Assembly (NCBI GenBank): GCA_021797085.1
Contig: JAKAAG010000005.1
Span: 1-48,786 of the forward strand
DNA: 48,786 bases
Direction of reading: 5' to 3'
Origin: Nanobdellota archaeon
Lineage (GTDB): Archaea > Nanobdellota > Nanobdellia > Parvarchaeales > Parvarchaeaceae
Shown here: piece after piece, positions 46,958-48,786 of the stretch
How positions within the stretch are numbered: the stretch's first letter is position 1
Layout of the letters: every line of letters starts with the position of its first letter
Made by a program: the position numbers and the translations under genes
Notes under the pieces: generated by a model
What the model was told of the DNA's origin: nothing
What the model saw: the letters and a program-made list of their open reading frames with translations, nothing else
Database searches by the model: none

Positions 46958-47708
46958 GGGTTTTGATATCATAGGAAACATAGCCATCGTAAAATTCGAC
47001 GGCAAGCCGCCAAAAAAAGAAAAGCTTGCGGCAGTAAACGAAATTCTAAAAAGAAATAGGAATGTTAACACAGTATTTGAAAAAATAGGGATGACACAAG
47101 GTGAGGAAAGAATACCAAAATTAAGAAAGCTGATTGGAGAGAAAAGCGTTTCCTTGTACAAGGAAAATGGCTGTTTATTTTATGTAGACGTAAAAAAGGT
47201 GTACTTTTCTCCTAGAATGGGAAGTGAAAGACTGCGAGTAATAGAAAAGGTGAAAAAAGGTGAAAAAGTTCTGGACATGTTCTGCGGAGTAGGCCCATTT
47301 GCAATTCCAATCGCAAAAAAAGCTAGCAAAGTTGTAGCAATAGACATAAACAAAAATGCTATAAATCTATTAAAGAAAAACATCAAACTAAATAAGGTTT
47401 CAAACATAGAATATTACTGTGGGGATTCAAGTAAAATAGTCAAAAAGTTTGATTATAAATTCGACAGAATAATAATGAATTTTCCTCTATATGCTTATAA
47501 ATTTCTTGGAGAAGCTGTAAAAAAATGCAATGATAATGCAGTTATACACCTCTACTCATTCATAAAGGATGGAAATACAGATATCATCAGAAAGGAAATA
47601 ATGAAAACATGCAGCAAGAAATTCAAAAAAATAAAGATAGAAGAGCATAAAGCAGGGGAGGTAGCTCCTTTCCTTGAAAGAACGTGTTTTGATATAACCC
47701 TAATCTGA
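46935..47708 (+). CDS. trm5: tRNA (guanine37-N1)-methyltransferase Trm5-like
   Basis: FDIIGNIAIVKF, VYFSPRMGSERLRVIEKVKKGEKVLDMFCGVGPFAIPIAKKASKVVAIDINKNA, IIMNFPLYAY; ATG at 46935. Confidence 0.88.
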   Translation: MEKGRLNKGFDIIGNIAIVKFDGKPPKKEKLAAVNEILKRNRNVNTVFEKIGMTQGEERIPKLRKLIGEKSVSLYKENGCLFYVDVKKVYFSPRMGSERLRVIEKVKKGEKVLDMFCGVGPFAIPIAKKASKVVAIDINKNAINLLKKNIKLNKVSNIEYYCGDSSKIVKKFDYKFDRIIMNFPLYAYKFLGEAVKKCNDNAVIHLYSFIKDGNTDIIRKEIMKTCSKKFKKIKIEEHKAGEVAPFLERTCFDITLI

Positions 47709-47746
47709 TTAGATTATTTTGACTGTAAAAACAATGTTTCGCAGGA

Positions 47747-48786
47747 TTAACACATTCCTTCCAAGGGACCATAATTAATTCCGCATGGATTCGCTAGAGT
47801 ACCTGTTATTGTAGTTATAACGGAGTCCGAAGACGTAGATATTACTGAAATAGAGTCACTACCCTCGTTTGTAACATATAAATATTCATCATTAGGTGTA
47901 ACGGTAATGCCATTAGGAGAAGTTCCTACTGGGATCGTTGCTACAACTTTATTAGAGGCAGTAGAGATAACTGAAACTGAATTACTTCCTGCCACATATA
48001 CATATTGACCATTTGGAGAGACGGTAACTCTACTAACAGAATAACCTATGGGGATAACAAGTATCACTGAATTGGATGAAGTTGAGATTACGGAAACGTT
48101 ATCTGCACCAGAGTTAGCAACATATACATATTGACCATTTGGAGTAATTGCTATGCCTCTAGGACCAAAAAACCCGGGGATCGTTGCTACAACTTTATTA
48201 GAGGCAGTAGAGATAACTGAAACTGAATTGCTACTAGCACTATCATCTGTAACATATGCAAATTGACCATTTGGAGTAATAGCTATTCCAAAAGGACTTT
48301 TACCAACTATAATTGTTGCTATTACTGAATTGGATGAAGTTGAGATTACGGAAACGTTATCTCCGTCATTGTTATCAACATATACATATTGACCATTTGG
48401 AGTCATAACAATTCCCTTTGGATATGACCCTACAGGAATCTTAGCTATTACTGAATTGGATGAAGTTGATATCACAGAAACATTATCTGGACCATTATTA
48501 TCTGTGATATAAAGATATTGACCATTTGGAGTCATAACAATTCCAAATGGATTTGGACCTACACTAACTAAACCATACTCTCCACTTGGATTTTTAGCTA
48601 AAGAATTATTATTATAATATACCATTGAAATATTATTAGCACCTAAATTTGTAACGTAGAGATTCCTCATGGGGATGAAATCTACCTCCAGGTCATAGGG
48701 TGTTGATAGGTTCTTTCCTCCCGCGTATATTGGATAGTATGTTACTCCGTTGAAATCAACTGGATAAATCTTCCACGTGCTGTTGT
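47747..48786 (-). CDS. YVTN-type seven-bladed beta-propeller surface protein (N-terminus truncated by right window edge)
   Basis: Repeats of VSVISTSSNSVIATIxVGxxPxGIxITPNGQYVYV. The frame stays open upstream of the track's Met: ...NSTWKIYPVDFNGVTYYPIYAGGKNLSTPYDLEVDFIPMRNLYVTN. Confidence 0.9.
   Translation of the reverse strand, partial: NSTWKIYPVDFNGVTYYPIYAGGKNLSTPYDLEVDFIPMRNLYVTNLGANNISMVYYNNNSLAKNPSGEYGLVSVGPNPFGIVMTPNGQYLYITDNNGPDNVSVISTSSNSVIAKIPVGSYPKGIVMTPNGQYVYVDNNDGDNVSVISTSSNSVIATIIVGKSPFGIAITPNGQFAYVTDDSASSNSVSVISTASNKVVATIPGFFGPRGIAITPNGQYVYVANSGADNVSVISTSSNSVILVIPIGYSVSRVTVSPNGQYVYVAGSNSVSVISTASNKVVATIPVGTSPNGITVTPNDEYLYVTNEGSDSISVISTSSDSVITTITGTLANPCGINYGPLEGMC
47931..47983 (-). 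repeat. 53-bp identical DNA repeat within the propeller gene, copy 1
   Basis: gggatcgttgctacaactttattagaggcagtagagataactgaaactgaatt, also at 48177-48229. Confidence 0.9.
48177..48229 (-). repeat. 53-bp identical DNA repeat within the propeller gene, copy 2
   Basis: Identical to 47931-47983, offset 246 bp (82 codons, about two blades). Confidence 0.9.

Noticed and set aside
47747-48670. CRISPR-like array from regularly spaced repeats
   Set aside because: Repeats are in-frame beta-propeller blades (YVTN type), not non-coding repeat-spacer units; no cas genes.
1-48786. Circular element joining the pilin start (left) to the propeller (right)
   Set aside because: No terminal overlap is visible and direct joining is out of frame; gene content is chromosomal housekeeping.

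Overview
The window is a 48.8-kb archaeal chromosomal segment. Small gene sizes, tight packing and protein types suggest an acidophilic DPANN lineage such as Parvarchaeota/ARMAN; this placement is an inference. It has no CRISPR array, rRNA or transposase that I can support. Content: (i) the 5' end of a type IV pilin-like gene cut by the left edge; RNase Z, TatD, HAD, SPFH and metallophosphoesterase genes; (ii) a complex I membrane-arm cluster nuoJ-K-L-M-N; (iii) a ribosomal cluster L2-S19-L22-S3-L29, where L29 is missing from the ORF track and overlaps S3; (iv) rsmA, SMC, a TrmB-family regulator, and an ORF167-cdc48-scpA-scpB operon; (v) a complete A/V-type ATPase operon K-E-C-F-A-B-D-H-I, with a LAGLIDADG-containing intein in the P-loop of subunit A; (vi) methyltransferases, a GT4 glycosyltransferase, an NFACT/RqcH-like protein, eS17, proS, leuS and trm5; (vii) a YVTN beta-propeller surface protein cut by the right edge. 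There are three tRNA genes: Thr-TGT, Gln-TTG and Thr-GGT. Points most worth follow-up: both tRNA-Thr genes lack U55 in the T-loop (one has a radically altered T-loop) while tRNA-Gln is canonical; the P-loop intein; a HIT protein lacking its middle (nucleophilic) His; an operator-like palindrome at a metallophosphoesterase promoter; an unclassified HExxE-type protein; the Cdc48-kleisin operon; and near-identical DNA repeats in the propeller gene.
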